A stretch of DNA of 64,000 nucleotides from the NCBI GenBank assembly GCA_017483605.1, contig JAFUWG010000036.1:1-64000 (forward strand), given 5' to 3'. This DNA is from Bacteroidaceae bacterium (GTDB lineage Bacteria; Bacteroidota; Bacteroidia; Bacteroidales; Bacteroidaceae). The position numbers and the translations under genes were made by a program. Under the pieces are notes generated by a model that did not search any database, was not told the origin of the DNA, and worked only from the letters and a program-made list of their open reading frames with translations. Positions 1-8,735 of this stretch are shown piece by piece. The first letter of the stretch is position 1; every line of letters starts with the position of its first letter.

Positions 1-78
1 CAAAGCTCAAACCCGTTTGGCTTTGCTCTCTCTTAACCGAAACATTCATATACATGACTTTTAATATTAATATAATTG

Positions 79-231
79 TTACTTGTTTTCTTTCTTGTCT
101 GCCTTAAAAACTTTCCGCCCGCGCCGCCGGTGGCGGTCGCTACTGATACAAACGGCATCCGCCGAGCCCACGCTGCGGTAGTCTCGGCGGATAAAATCTC
201 GTGGGGAATGTAGGGTAATGTGGACTTTTAT
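79..231 (-). pseudogene. 50-aa coding-like frame with lost start codon
   Basis: An open frame of 50 codons ends at a TAA (81-79) and reads as a basic small protein (IKVHITLHSPRDF at its start, an Arg-rich stretch and a Lys-rich tail). It has no in-frame ATG, GTG or TTG back to the preceding in-frame stop. Its natural first codon is ATA at 231-229, which overlaps the TAA stop of the upstream gene (ATAA). The upstream junction of the same operon uses an ATGA overlap. A single G-to-A change would turn ATGA into ATAA, removing this start while keeping the neighbour's stop (TGA to TAA). It may be a recently silenced gene or may start at ATA. I do not recognise the family. Confidence 0.45.
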
Positions 232-728
232 GGTTTTTGGTTTAGGAGGCTGATTGTAGAAGTGAATTCGGCAATCACCTCCACTAACCGAGGATTGTCG
301 TTTCTGACGATGATAGTGGCATAATTAGTAATGCCATCTTCATCAACTACCGATGAAGTGACCGATGTATAGAGTGCTTTCTTGCTGTAGGCAGAAAACC
401 ACCGCTCGAACAATCGGCTACGCAATCGTTGCTTGCCGTCACCTGTATCGCAGATGTAGAGCAATGTGGTGTTGTTCTTGTCGAAGAACTCGGCTACGAT
501 GGCCTGCACTGCATCTTTCACCTTACGGTCGCTGGGTGACGGTCGGTTGTCCACATTGACAATAATCAGATGGTAAGCCTCGCTTTGCATCAGGTTGTCA
601 TCGGGCATAAAGCCTACGGAGTAATGCACATCGTGTTCGGTAAAGAACTCGAAGTAGTTCTCCTCATCGGACTCCTCCACTTTGTATGGCGACTGACTGT
701 TAATAAGTTCTGTGTCCAGTCGGTTCAT
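228..728 (-). CDS. DUF6169-like small protein
   Basis: A 166-aa soluble protein with no signal peptide or membrane segment. The sequence (SPYKVEESDEENYFEFFT near the N terminus, then a beta-rich region ending near VEVIAEFTSTI) resembles the Bacteroidota DUF6169 family as I remember it; no function is known. I use the ATG at 728-726 because it overlaps the stop of the preceding 46-aa ORF (ATGA) and because the 27 residues of the longer open frame are simply the upstream gene read in another frame. Translation is probably coupled to the upstream ORF. Confidence 0.65.
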   Translation of the reverse strand: MNRLDTELINSQSPYKVEESDEENYFEFFTEHDVHYSVGFMPDDNLMQSEAYHLIIVNVDNRPSPSDRKVKDAVQAIVAEFFDKNNTTLLYICDTGDGKQRLRSRLFERWFSAYSKKALYTSVTSSVVDEDGITNYATIIVRNDNPRLVEVIAEFTSTISLLNQKP

Positions 729-865
729 AAGACGAAAGTGTAGTTGGCAGGCTTGCCAGTCCGCTGTTCGTAGGTCTTCTTCATCTTCTCTTCCAGCCGT
801 GCCACGCACTGGCGTTTCTTTTCCTTGGCCGCCATAAAGCGCACCATTGCTTCATTCTTTGTCAT
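725..865 (-). CDS. 46-aa basic protein, first gene of a three-ORF operon
   Basis: ATG at 865-863 opens a 46-aa Lys/Arg-rich frame (MTKNEAMVRFMAAKEKKR at the start) that ends in TGA at 727-725, overlapping the ATG of the DUF6169-like gene by 4 bases. A good Bacteroidota promoter box lies 25 bases upstream of the start. Size, promoter and stop/start overlap support a real gene. The function is unknown; the charge and likely helical content would suit a small nucleic-acid-binding or partner protein, but that is a guess. Confidence 0.55.
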   Translation of the reverse strand: MTKNEAMVRFMAAKEKKRQCVARLEEKMKKTYEQRTGKPANYTFVL

Positions 866-890
866 AACTTTATGCTTTTAATTACGCGTG

Positions 891-921
891 CAAAGATATG
901 ACAAATATCCGAGATTTCCAA
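891..921 (-). promoter_or_regulatory. Promoter of the 46-aa/DUF6169 operon
   Basis: On the minus strand TATCTTTG (898-891) matches the Bacteroidota -7 box TAnnTTTG, with TTG at 921-919, a 20-base spacer. The ATG follows 25 bases downstream. Confidence 0.6.
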
Positions 922-1084
922 GGAAATCCTCGAGATTTTATCCGTTTGTGTCAGTAAGTCAAAGAGCACTTCGAGTGTGCAGTGCTGGTTACATCTTGTT
1001 TCCATCCGCCCATGCCATCTCCGTCCCATTTGGGCTGCTGGCACAAAACGGGAAGAGGAAGCGTCAAAAAACATACCCTCGATG

Positions 1085-1165
1085 CGTCAAAAGTGGTCTG
1101 AGTCACACCGCCCGAGTGGTGTGACTCAGACCGCCGAGGCGGTGTGACTCAGACCACTTTTGACG
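1085..1165. repeat. Dispersed palindromic element, copy 1
   Basis: Three copies of the unit GGTCTGAGTCACACC lie here, one forward and two reverse, between perfectly complementary ends (CGTCAAAAGTGG and its complement). Related elements lie at 14782-14858, 50020-50084 and 55764-55843. Flanks resembling GACAAA extend the similarity to roughly 120 bp. Confidence 0.85.
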
Positions 1166-1379
1166 TGTCGAGACCGCCCTTTTTGACAAATCCTCATCAC
1201 ACATTTTAATGTCCATTCGGAGTGTTATCCGTTTGTGCCAGTCTGTAAGCCAAAGAACGATTTTGTTACACAAAATTACAAAAAAAAGCCCGTGCTGGCA
1301 ATAGCACGGACAAAATGCATCCTATTTTCGGACAAATTGCCTCCTCGTAAGGTCAATCAGAAAGAGAAATACTTATATG

Positions 1380-1467
1380 GTCACACAGAAATCACGGAAA
1401 TCATAGAAATATTTCGGTTGACCTATTATGCGTCAGCCTTTCTGTGATTTCCGTGATTTCTGTGTGA
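1380..1467. repeat. 24-bp perfect inverted repeat
   Basis: Arms 1380-1403 and 1444-1467 are perfect complements (the left begins GTCACACAGAAATCACGG), with a 40-base loop. A partial third unit, TTTCTGTGTGAGA, follows at about 1481-1493. It sits just past the 3' end of the TPR/AraC gene, so it may mark the end of the long minus-strand operon, although no T-run follows on that strand. Confidence 0.75.
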
Positions 1468-1506
1468 CAAAACCTCATGCTTTCTGTGTGAGATTCAACT
1501 CTACTC

Positions 1507-3102
1507 TCACTGCTCCCTAAATTCCGTGGGTGTCAGTCCGTACTTTGCCTTGAAACTGCGGGTGAAGGTGGTGCGGACACCGAAGCCAGAGGCAGCGGCA
1601 ATGTCGCCGATGCTCATGTCGGGACGGCTGACCAGCAGACGGCGGGCGTGGTCGAGGCGGCAGTCGGTGATGAAACTGCTGATGCTGCCGTGCTCGCTGC
1701 CCTGCGAGAAGACGCGGCTGGCCACGTCCTTCGTCAGGTGGAACCGCTCGATGATGCTCTGCCGACCAAAGCCCGGGTCGGTATAAAGTTGCAGGCGTAT
1801 CACCTCGGCGCGGATGTGTTGGTAGAGGTCCTCGGGACTCATGGAGTCCAACTCTTCACTATTCACTTTTACCTCTTCCTTTTCATTGGGTCTCGTGTTG
1901 TCATAAAACTCCACCAACTGCTGTGCCAGCACGCGGTTCTTCTGCCGGATGTCGCGGTTCTTTCGGAACAGGATGACGGCAAAACCGATAGCCAGCAGGG
2001 CAATGACGAGGATGCCAATGGCCTGCAGGCGTATGTTGTCGGCACGGGCCTGCTCCCGCTCGGCACGGGCTTCGGCCTCCTGCCGTTGCATCCGCTGCTC
2101 CAGGGCGTTGTAGCGGGCGATGTGCTCGCGGGCGGTGGCCGCCGTGACGCTGCGCTCTATCTGGAGGTAAGCCTCGGTCATGCTGCTGTACTGCCCCAGG
2201 GCGGTGTAGGCTGCCGAGATGTAGCCCTGCGCCTGGGTGCGGTAGAAGTTGATGTAACTGGCGCGGCAGGCAGAGTCGGCTGGCACGCGCTTGCTGTCGT
2301 CGGCATACTGGTCGGGATGCGCCTCGTAGTCCTCCAACCGCTCAATGATGCGGCGGGCCAGCGGCAGCGTCTCCACGTAGCGGCCCGTCGAACTGAGCAC
2401 GCCAATCTTCCGCTTGGAGGCAATGATGAAGGCGTCGAGTTCGTTGAACTTGAACTCGGGCATCGTACCCAAAACGGCTATCACGCTGTCGAGCGTGGCC
2501 ATGCCCTGCTCCGCCTGCCCGGCATAGCAGCGTGCCGCACCCAGTTCGGCCTCCGTGCGCAGGGCCTCCGTCATTCCCGAGCTATGCTCGCCTACCCGTA
2601 GCCTTTCGGCTCCCTCGCGGCGGCATACGTCAATGAGTTCGCGCGACCGCTGCATCCATTTCAGCGTGTCCTGCTGCATGCGGGCGGTATAGACCAGTAC
2701 CTCCAGCAACTGCTGCCGCAGATTAAGATCCAGTTTCAGCGAGTCGTGCCCCAGCACTCGCTCGCCAATCACCCGGCCTGAATCCAGGCTCGTCCCCTTC
2801 GGCCCGCCGAGCACCGAGTCCATCCGCGCTTTCATCTGCGTCTTGCTGTATATCCTCGCCCGCTCCACGTCAGCCCGCACCTCGCTCAGATTCCCCACGA
2901 TAACCGCCGAGTCGATAATCTGCAGCGCCCGCTCCGGCTGATAACCATACACCGCCATCGCCGCCTGTTGGGTATAGACGGTATCCCATGGCGGCACGCT
3001 CTCCGCGGCTGTCTGAGATTTCTTGCCCGTGCAGCCCATGAGGGTCAGCATTGCTACATATAATAATATAATGTGTAACCGATTTCTTTCTTCGTGTGCC
3101 AT
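1507..3102 (-). CDS. TPR-type membrane sensor with C-terminal AraC DNA-binding domain
   Basis: A 531-aa protein from ATG at 3102. The N terminus is a hydrophobic segment ending in a lipobox-like LMGC (Cys 24). A long helical region with TPR-like character (about 40-340) follows, then a short coiled coil rich in Glu/Arg, a second membrane span (about 361-379) and an AraC-type helix-turn-helix domain at the C terminus (about 430-531, with IGDIAAASGFG and the ending YGLTPTEFREQ). The layout suggests a one-piece sensor with an outer sensing domain and a cytoplasmic DNA-binding domain. A TTG start at 3135 is possible but lies against the sufS stop. The gene follows sufS by 36 bases and may be read from the suf operon; its target genes cannot be told from sequence. 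Confidence 0.75.
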   Translation of the reverse strand: MAHEERNRLHIILLYVAMLTLMGCTGKKSQTAAESVPPWDTVYTQQAAMAVYGYQPERALQIIDSAVIVGNLSEVRADVERARIYSKTQMKARMDSVLGGPKGTSLDSGRVIGERVLGHDSLKLDLNLRQQLLEVLVYTARMQQDTLKWMQRSRELIDVCRREGAERLRVGEHSSGMTEALRTEAELGAARCYAGQAEQGMATLDSVIAVLGTMPEFKFNELDAFIIASKRKIGVLSSTGRYVETLPLARRIIERLEDYEAHPDQYADDSKRVPADSACRASYINFYRTQAQGYISAAYTALGQYSSMTEAYLQIERSVTAATAREHIARYNALEQRMQRQEAEARAEREQARADNIRLQAIGILVIALLAIGFAVILFRKNRDIRQKNRVLAQQLVEFYDNTRPNEKEEVKVNSEELDSMSPEDLYQHIRAEVIRLQLYTDPGFGRQSIIERFHLTKDVASRVFSQGSEHGSISSFITDCRLDHARRLLVSRPDMSIGDIAAASGFGVRTTFTRSFKAKYGLTPTEFREQ

Positions 3103-3138
3103 AGTCTTTCGTTTTGAGGAACTGCTTTCAAGCAAAGA

Positions 3139-4368
3139 TTAGAACATCTGCACGACACGTCGAATGCCAGCCACGAGGGCATCGACTTCGGCGGTGGTGT
3201 TGTAGAGGCCGAAGGAAGCACGGACGGTGCCTTCGATGCCGAGGCGGTGCATGAGGGGTTCGGCACAGTGGTGACCGGTGCGGACGGCGATGCCGAGGCG
3301 GTCGAGGAGGGTGCCGAGGTCGAGGTGATGAATGTAGTGCCCATCTTTCCGAACGAGGAAAGAGATGACAGCGTCGGCAGTGTCACGGGTATGGCCAAAG
3401 ATAGTCATGCCGTCAATCGTGCGAAGTTGCTCGACGGCATAGCGGGTGAGTTGCTGCTCGTGGCGGAAGATGTTGTCCATGCCAAGGGCACTGACATAAT
3501 CGAGGGCAGTGGCAAGGGCATGGGTGGCGACATAGTCGGGGGTGCCTGCCTCGAATTTGTAGGGCAGGTCGTTGTAGGTGGTGTGCTCAAAAGTGACGTT
3601 CTTGATCATCTCGCCACCGCCCTGATAGGGGGGCAGACGGTCGAGCCACGCTTCTTTGCCGTAGAGGACACCCACACCTGTGGGGCCATAGACCTTGTGC
3701 CCGGAAAAGGCGAAGAAGTCGCAATCGAGGTCTTGCACATCGACGGGCATGTGGGGCACGGATTGTGCTCCGTCGATGAGGACGGGGATGTCGTGCTGAT
3801 GAGCGATGCGGATGATTTCTTTCACGGGGTTCACCGTGCCGAGCACATTGCTGACGTGGGTGCAACAAACGAGGCGTGTGCGTTCGGTCAGCAGGGCTTC
3901 GTAGGCATCCATGAGAAGTTCGCCCTCATCGGTCATGGGGATGACTTTCAGCACCGCCCCTTTGCGTTGGCACATCATCTGCCAAGGAACGATGTTGCTG
4001 TGGTGTTCCATGGTGCTGATGAGGATTTCGTCGCCCTCGTGGATGAAGGCTTCGCCAAAGGTGAAGGCGAGCAGGTTGATGCTCTCGGTGGTGCCTCGGG
4101 TGAAGAGGATTTCAGAGGTGGAACGGGCATTGACAAACGCCCTGACCGTCTCGCGGCTGGCTTCGTGGAGGTCGGTTGCCCGCTGAGAAAGGAAGTGTAC
4201 GCCACGATGCACGTTGGCGTTCACGTTGTAGTATTCGTCCACCATCGCCTCCACCACACATCGAGGCTTCTGGGTGGTGGCTCCGTTGTCGAGATAGACG
4301 AGGGGGTGTCCATAGACTTCGCGGGAAAGAATGGGGAAGTCGTTGCGTATGTCGTGGATGGAGTACAT
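3139..4368 (-). CDS. sufS: Cysteine desulfurase SufS
   Basis: A 409-aa PLP enzyme that takes sulfur from L-cysteine for Fe-S cluster assembly by the SUF system. The PLP lysine is in FSGHKVYGPTG (Lys 225), the histidine motif is in STMEHHSNIVPW, and the persulfide cysteine is Cys 368 in RTGHHCAEPLM, typical of group II (SufS/CsdA) desulfurases. Length fits the family. The gene is the last suf gene of the operon, 9 bases after sufD. No SufE or SufU partner is seen in this window, so the sulfur-transfer partner must be elsewhere. Confidence 0.95.
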   Translation of the reverse strand: MYSIHDIRNDFPILSREVYGHPLVYLDNGATTQKPRCVVEAMVDEYYNVNANVHRGVHFLSQRATDLHEASRETVRAFVNARSTSEILFTRGTTESINLLAFTFGEAFIHEGDEILISTMEHHSNIVPWQMMCQRKGAVLKVIPMTDEGELLMDAYEALLTERTRLVCCTHVSNVLGTVNPVKEIIRIAHQHDIPVLIDGAQSVPHMPVDVQDLDCDFFAFSGHKVYGPTGVGVLYGKEAWLDRLPPYQGGGEMIKNVTFEHTTYNDLPYKFEAGTPDYVATHALATALDYVSALGMDNIFRHEQQLTRYAVEQLRTIDGMTIFGHTRDTADAVISFLVRKDGHYIHHLDLGTLLDRLGIAVRTGHHCAEPLMHRLGIEGTVRASFGLYNTTAEVDALVAGIRRVVQMF

Positions 4369-4377
4369 GTTTGTGTC

Positions 4378-5595
4378 TTATTTGCAGAGTCGGCAGTCTT
4401 CGCACTTGTCGAGTTCGCCACGGAAGCGTTTTTCGACTTTGACGTAGAGACGCTGACGGAGGGGTTCGTACTTGATTTGGTCAATCACCTGCCCCATGAA
4501 GGCGTTCTTCAGCAGGGTGCGAGCCTCGGATTCAGGAATGCCGCGCTGACGCATGTAAAAGAGGGCTGCCTCGTCCATCACACCGACGGTGGATCCGTGG
4601 GCACATTTCACATCGTCGGCATAAATTTCGAGCATCGGCTGGGTGTACATCCGTGCGTCGGAGGAGGCACAGAGGTTGGCATTGGTCTCTTGCGAGGTGG
4701 TCTTCTGAGCGTCTTTCTCGACAAGGATTCTGCCGGCAAAGGCTCCCACGGCCTGGTCATCGACCACGTACTTGTAGAGTTCGTTGGATTGGCAGTTGGG
4801 CACCTGATGGTCGATGAGGGTATTGTTGTCGATGCGCTGCTTGCCACTACCGATGGCACATCCGTTGAGGGTGACCTCGGTGTTCTCGCCTGTGAGGTAA
4901 ACGTCGCAGAGGTTACGTGTCTGTCCGTTGAAAAGGGTGATGCTGTTGTGCTTGATGGAGCAATCACGCCCTGCACGCAGATAGACATTGGAGAATCGCG
5001 AGCACAGCGGGGTGGTCTCCTCGATTTCGTAGAGGTCGAGGCGACTGTTGTCATGGCAGACGATTTCCATCACTTGGGTGGTGAGGAAACGCTGCTTGTC
5101 GGCAGCGTGGTCGTTGATGATGAGGGTGGCTTCGGCTCCCATCTCAAGGATGACAAGCACACGACGGTTCATCATTGTGGCAGCAGAGCCGCGAAGCCAG
5201 TTGTCCACCACAATGGGGTCTTCCACCTGCGTGTTCTTCGGCACATAAATCAGCAGGGCATCGTGCACAAGTGCCGTATTGAGCGCCGTGAGGGGGTCGG
5301 CGGCGTCTGCCACATGGTGATAGTAGGGTGCCACATCGATGGGGGCATCCTTCAGGTGATAGATGTAGGGGGAGGGCTTGACCGTGAGAGGCGAGAGCGA
5401 GATGCCGTAGTTGGGGGCAAAGGCAGCATCCACATCGGTATAACGGTAGCGTTCCACCTTCTTGGAGGGGAAGCCCACCTGACTGAACGCGGCAAAAGCC
5501 TCGTCACGAACGGCATTCATCACAGGGCAACTGCGAGCCTTGATGGTGTCGGCAGCCTCTTGGTAAAGTTCTATGTATTGCTGTTCGCTGTTCAT
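4378..5595 (-). CDS. sufD: Fe-S assembly scaffold subunit SufD
   Basis: A 405-aa SufBD-family protein with the right-handed beta-helix core, for example the stretch ILEMGAEATLIINDHA, and the conserved Cys 331 and His 333 in VKCAHGSTVG, which in the family lie at the SufB-SufD interface where clusters form. The C terminus ends in a compact cysteine cluster, CEDCRLCK, which could bind metal. Its ATG overlaps the sufC stop by 4 bases, pointing to translational coupling and fixed stoichiometry in the SufBCD complex. Confidence 0.93.
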   Translation of the reverse strand: MNSEQQYIELYQEAADTIKARSCPVMNAVRDEAFAAFSQVGFPSKKVERYRYTDVDAAFAPNYGISLSPLTVKPSPYIYHLKDAPIDVAPYYHHVADAADPLTALNTALVHDALLIYVPKNTQVEDPIVVDNWLRGSAATMMNRRVLVILEMGAEATLIINDHAADKQRFLTTQVMEIVCHDNSRLDLYEIEETTPLCSRFSNVYLRAGRDCSIKHNSITLFNGQTRNLCDVYLTGENTEVTLNGCAIGSGKQRIDNNTLIDHQVPNCQSNELYKYVVDDQAVGAFAGRILVEKDAQKTTSQETNANLCASSDARMYTQPMLEIYADDVKCAHGSTVGVMDEAALFYMRQRGIPESEARTLLKNAFMGQVIDQIKYEPLRQRLYVKVEKRFRGELDKCEDCRLCK

Positions 5596-6341
5596 GCCAA
5601 TTCCTCTTTGAGCCAGTCAAATCCGTTGTCTTCAATCTTCTGTGCAAGGTCGGGACCTCCTGTCTTGACGATTTTACCGTCGATGAGCACATGCACCACA
5701 TCGGGACGGATGTAGTCGAGCAGGCGCTGATAGTGGGTGATGACGAGGGCTGATGTCTCGGCAGTACGGAGTTTGTTGAAGCCTTCTGCCACAATGCGGA
5801 GGGCATCGACATCAAGACCCGAATCCGTCTCGTCGAGGATGCAGAAGGTCGGTTCGAGCATCGCCATCTGGAAGATTTCGTTACGCTTCTTCTCGCCACC
5901 AGAGAAGCCTTCATTCACAGAGCGGTTCATCAGTTTCTGGTCAATCTCGACGAGTTTCCGCTTCTCACGCATCACCTTGAGGAAGTCGGTGCTCTTCAGC
6001 GGCTCCTTGCCCAATGCCTCACGACGGGCATTGACGGCGGCTCGCATGAAGTTGGTCATACTGACACCAGGGATTTCGATGGGTGCCTGAAACGACATGA
6101 AGATGCCAGCATGGGCACGCTCTTCGGTGTTCATGTCGAGCAGGTTCTTGCCATTGAAGGTAATGGTACCCTCTGTCACCTCGTAGGCAGGGTTGCCGAC
6201 GATGACGTTGCTCAGGGTGGATTTGCCAGCACCGTTCGTGCCCATCAAGGCATGAATCTCGCCATCCTTGATGGTCAGATTGACACCCTTCAGTATTTCT
6301 TTGTCGCCTACTTTGGCGTGTAAGTTCTTAATGTCTAACAT
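5592..6341 (-). CDS. sufC: SUF system ATPase SufC
   Basis: A 249-aa ABC-type ATPase that powers the SufBCD scaffold. Walker A is GTNGAGKS (34-41), the signature is FSGGEKKR (146-153) and Walker B is FCILDE (166-171). The start is ATG at 6341 (MLDIKNLHAK). The longer open frame upstream only covers the end of the preceding small gene, whose last 14 bases overlap this start. The stop overlaps the sufD start. Confidence 0.95.
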   Translation of the reverse strand: MLDIKNLHAKVGDKEILKGVNLTIKDGEIHALMGTNGAGKSTLSNVIVGNPAYEVTEGTITFNGKNLLDMNTEERAHAGIFMSFQAPIEIPGVSMTNFMRAAVNARREALGKEPLKSTDFLKVMREKRKLVEIDQKLMNRSVNEGFSGGEKKRNEIFQMAMLEPTFCILDETDSGLDVDALRIVAEGFNKLRTAETSALVITHYQRLLDYIRPDVVHVLIDGKIVKTGGPDLAQKIEDNGFDWLKEELA

Positions 6342-6699
6342 GTTTTTTCTTTTTCTTTGACGATGTAAGCCCGTCAGCCAAACCATTTATCACTCCAAGA
6401 AACAAAGCCTCTCCCAACGATGAGGGACAATCATCATCCTCAAACAAGGGAGGTGGGTCTGGCACATATATCGGGGGAAGATTAAAAGCCTCACGATTGT
6501 AAGTCATCTTTTCCGGCTCCCTCTGAAACATCACAGAACCCATTTCCACCATATCAGGAAGGCAAGACCGCCAGTTGTCATGTGAGACACGCCCCGACAA
6601 CACTTCCATGATAGAATCTGGAGCGACCCACAAAAGGGTTTGTGCCCTCATGACAAGAGGGAATACCAGACTCAATATGATGATGAGACTCTTTTTCAT
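6328..6699 (-). CDS. Small exported protein inserted in the suf operon
   Basis: A 123-aa protein with a clear signal peptide (MKKSLIIILSLVFPLVMRAQ), a Pro-rich middle (YVPDPPPLFEDDD), a Gly/Leu-rich hydrophobic stretch near 95-112 and a Lys-rich tail. It lies between sufB (13 bases away) and sufC (14-base overlap), where the common Bacteroidota order has sufB followed directly by sufC. I do not recognise the family. Its position would make it co-expressed with Fe-S assembly, but an exported protein need not act in that pathway. Confidence 0.75.
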   Translation of the reverse strand: MKKSLIIILSLVFPLVMRAQTLLWVAPDSIMEVLSGRVSHDNWRSCLPDMVEMGSVMFQREPEKMTYNREAFNLPPIYVPDPPPLFEDDDCPSSLGEALFLGVINGLADGLTSSKKKKKHVRH

Positions 6700-6712
6700 A
6701 CTTTTTCTTTCG

Positions 6713-8164
6713 TTATCCAACGGTTCCTTCGAGGGAGACGGAGAGCAGTTTCTGTGCCTCCACCGCAAACTCCATCGGCAACTTGTTGATGACCTCCTTG
6801 GCATAACCATTGACGATAAGCCCCACGGCTTCCTCTGTGGAGATGCCTCGCTGATTGCAGTAGAAGAGTTGTTCCTCATTGATTTTCGAGGTGGTGGCTT
6901 CGTGCTCCACGGTAGCGGTGTTGTTGTGGATGTCCATGTAGGGGAACGTATGTGCCCCACACTCGCTGCCCAGCAGCAGGGAGTCACACGACGAGTAGTT
7001 GCGTGCCCCGTCGGCATGTTTACCCACTCTCACCAAACCTCGATAGGAGTTCTGCGACTGACCTGCCGAGATACCTTTGGAGATGATGGTGGAACGGGTG
7101 TTCTTGCCCAGATGTATCATCTTCGTACCCGTGTCTGCCTCCTGATGATGGTTGGTCACAGCCACAGAATAGAACTCTGCCTGACTGTTGTCACCCCTCA
7201 GCACACAAGAGGGATACTTCCACGTGATGGCGGAACCCGTCTCCACCTGTGTCCACGAGAGTTTGCTGTTCACACCCCTGAGGTCGCCACGCTTCGTCAC
7301 GAGGTTCAGCACGCCGCCTCGTCCTTCCGCATCGCCAGGGTACCAGTTCTGCACCGTCGAATACTTCACCTCCGCATGATCCATCACCACGATTTCCACG
7401 ATGGCGGCATGAAGTTGGTTCTCGTCTCGCATCGGAGCCGTGCACCCTTCCAGATAAGACACGTAGGAACCCTCGTCGCACACGATAAGGGTACGCTCAA
7501 ACTGTCCTGTGTTCCTGGCATTGATACGGAAGTAGGTGGAGAGTTCCATAGGACAGCGGGTGTTCTTAGGGATATAGACAAAGGAGCCATCAGAGAACAC
7601 AGCACTGTTGAGGGCGGCAAAGTAGTTGTCCTTAGGAGGCACAACGCTGCCCAGATACTGACGCACCAAATCGGGATACTGACGCACCGCCTCGCTGATG
7701 GAACAGAAGATGATGCCTTTCTCCGAGAGTTTTTCCTTGAAGGTGGTCTTCACGGAGACGGAATCCATCACGGCATCGACGGCTGTGCCCGACAGGGCAA
7801 GACGCTCCTCCAGAGGGATGCCCAACTTGTCGAAGGTCTTCATCAGTTCGGGGTCAATCTCCTCCACACTCTTGGGACCCTTCTTGCTGTTGGCAGTTGG
7901 GTCGGCATAATAGGAGATGGCCTGATAGTCAATCTCAGGCAGATGCACATGTCCCCAGGTGGGTTGTGTCTGCGTCAGCCAATAGCGATAAGCATCAAGG
8001 CGGAACTGGAGCAACCACTCCGGCTCTGCCTTCTTCTGGGAGATGAGGCGTATCACGTCCTCATTAAGACCTTTCTCGATGATTTCGGTGTGTACATCGG
8101 TAGTAAAGCCAAACTCATACTTCTTCTCCGCCACCTGACGCACAAACTCATTCCTCTCACTCAT
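6713..8164 (-). CDS. sufB: Fe-S assembly scaffold SufB
   Basis: A 483-aa SufB, the scaffold subunit on which the Fe-S cluster is built. Family hallmarks include [50 protein letters not shown] and the C-terminal SSCDSLLLG with the conserved cysteine. Length fits. The start ATG overlaps the stop of the CvpA-family gene upstream by 8 bases. It is the first suf gene in the operon. Confidence 0.95.
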   Translation of the reverse strand: MSERNEFVRQVAEKKYEFGFTTDVHTEIIEKGLNEDVIRLISQKKAEPEWLLQFRLDAYRYWLTQTQPTWGHVHLPEIDYQAISYYADPTANSKKGPKSVEEIDPELMKTFDKLGIPLEERLALSGTAVDAVMDSVSVKTTFKEKLSEKGIIFCSISEAVRQYPDLVRQYLGSVVPPKDNYFAALNSAVFSDGSFVYIPKNTRCPMELSTYFRINARNTGQFERTLIVCDEGSYVSYLEGCTAPMRDENQLHAAIVEIVVMDHAEVKYSTVQNWYPGDAEGRGGVLNLVTKRGDLRGVNSKLSWTQVETGSAITWKYPSCVLRGDNSQAEFYSVAVTNHHQEADTGTKMIHLGKNTRSTIISKGISAGQSQNSYRGLVRVGKHADGARNYSSCDSLLLGSECGAHTFPYMDIHNNTATVEHEATTSKINEEQLFYCNQRGISTEEAVGLIVNGYAKEVINKLPMEFAVEAQKLLSVSLEGTVG

Positions 8165-8735
8165 GCTCTTTCTTCGATGGGATAATCTTTTCTGTTGCCT
8201 TGTTCATCACGGGTTTCAAGCCATACTTCGGCTCCATGCCACTCTTCACCTCCGTCGAGTCCGTCACGAGCAGGATGTCAGGAATGACCGGTTGGGAAAT
8301 ATGCTTCATCGTGTAGTACAGCGGCACCCGTTCGTCCAACTTCTGTGGTTTGAAGCCTGCGTTGCTCGTCACGAAGTCGAGCAGGTTGAACGCCACGCTG
8401 AGTATCAAGCCGTAACCCACCACACCTACCACCGCACCGATGATGCGGTTGAGGAAGTTGAGTTTCAACTTCTTGAAGAATTCCGTCAAGAAGGCGGCTA
8501 TCCATCCCAAGGCAATCGGCACCACAATGACGATGACCACAAAGGCGATGACACGTCCGAACCCGATGCTGGCTCCCGTCTTGTCTGCCAAGAAGTCGCC
8601 AAACTGATGGTAGAGCGTTGCCGCAATGAGCAATCCCAAGGCGATGCCCAGAAAATGTGCTATCTGTTTGAAAGCCCCTTGATTGAAGCCCATGATGGCT
8701 CCAATCAAGAGGACAAAATATATCAGTATTTCCAT
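8157..8735 (-). CDS. CvpA-family membrane protein
   Basis: A 192-aa protein with four hydrophobic segments in the first 125 residues (the first is [18 protein letters not shown]) and a polar C-terminal tail, the layout of the CvpA (colicin V production) family. The RxxG-type turn in [13 protein letters not shown] is also typical. Its ATG follows the infB stop with no gap (TAAATG) and its end overlaps sufB. The position between infB and sufB appears usual in Bacteroidota. CvpA proteins have been linked to envelope stress and export, but the exact role here is unknown. Confidence 0.85.
   Translation of the reverse strand: MEILIYFVLLIGAIMGFNQGAFKQIAHFLGIALGLLIAATLYHQFGDFLADKTGASIGFGRVIAFVVIVIVVPIALGWIAAFLTEFFKKLKLNFLNRIIGAVVGVVGYGLILSVAFNLLDFVTSNAGFKPQKLDERVPLYYTMKHISQPVIPDILLVTDSTEVKSGMEPKYGLKPVMNKATEKIIPSKKEHE

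Larger units (their letters stand above)
866..1506. other. Gene-free spacer holding two inverted repeats
   Basis: No convincing gene lies here. The spacer holds the promoter at 891-921, copy 1 of the dispersed palindromic element (1085-1165), a separate inverted repeat (1380-1467) and an imperfect direct repeat (ATCCGTTTGTG..CAG..AAG.CAAAGA) at about 943-968 and 1228-1258 that brackets the palindromic element. Short ORFs in this stretch run through the repeats and are not supported. Confidence 0.6.

Noticed and set aside
1085-1165. CRISPR-like series of short repeats
   Set aside because: The units are inverted relative to each other and have no spacer sequences of constant length; no cas genes are nearby.
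3247-5715. Long plus-strand open frame of 822 codons
   Set aside because: It runs antisense to sufS and sufD, whose active-site motifs and full lengths are clear; its translation has low-complexity composition and no domain.
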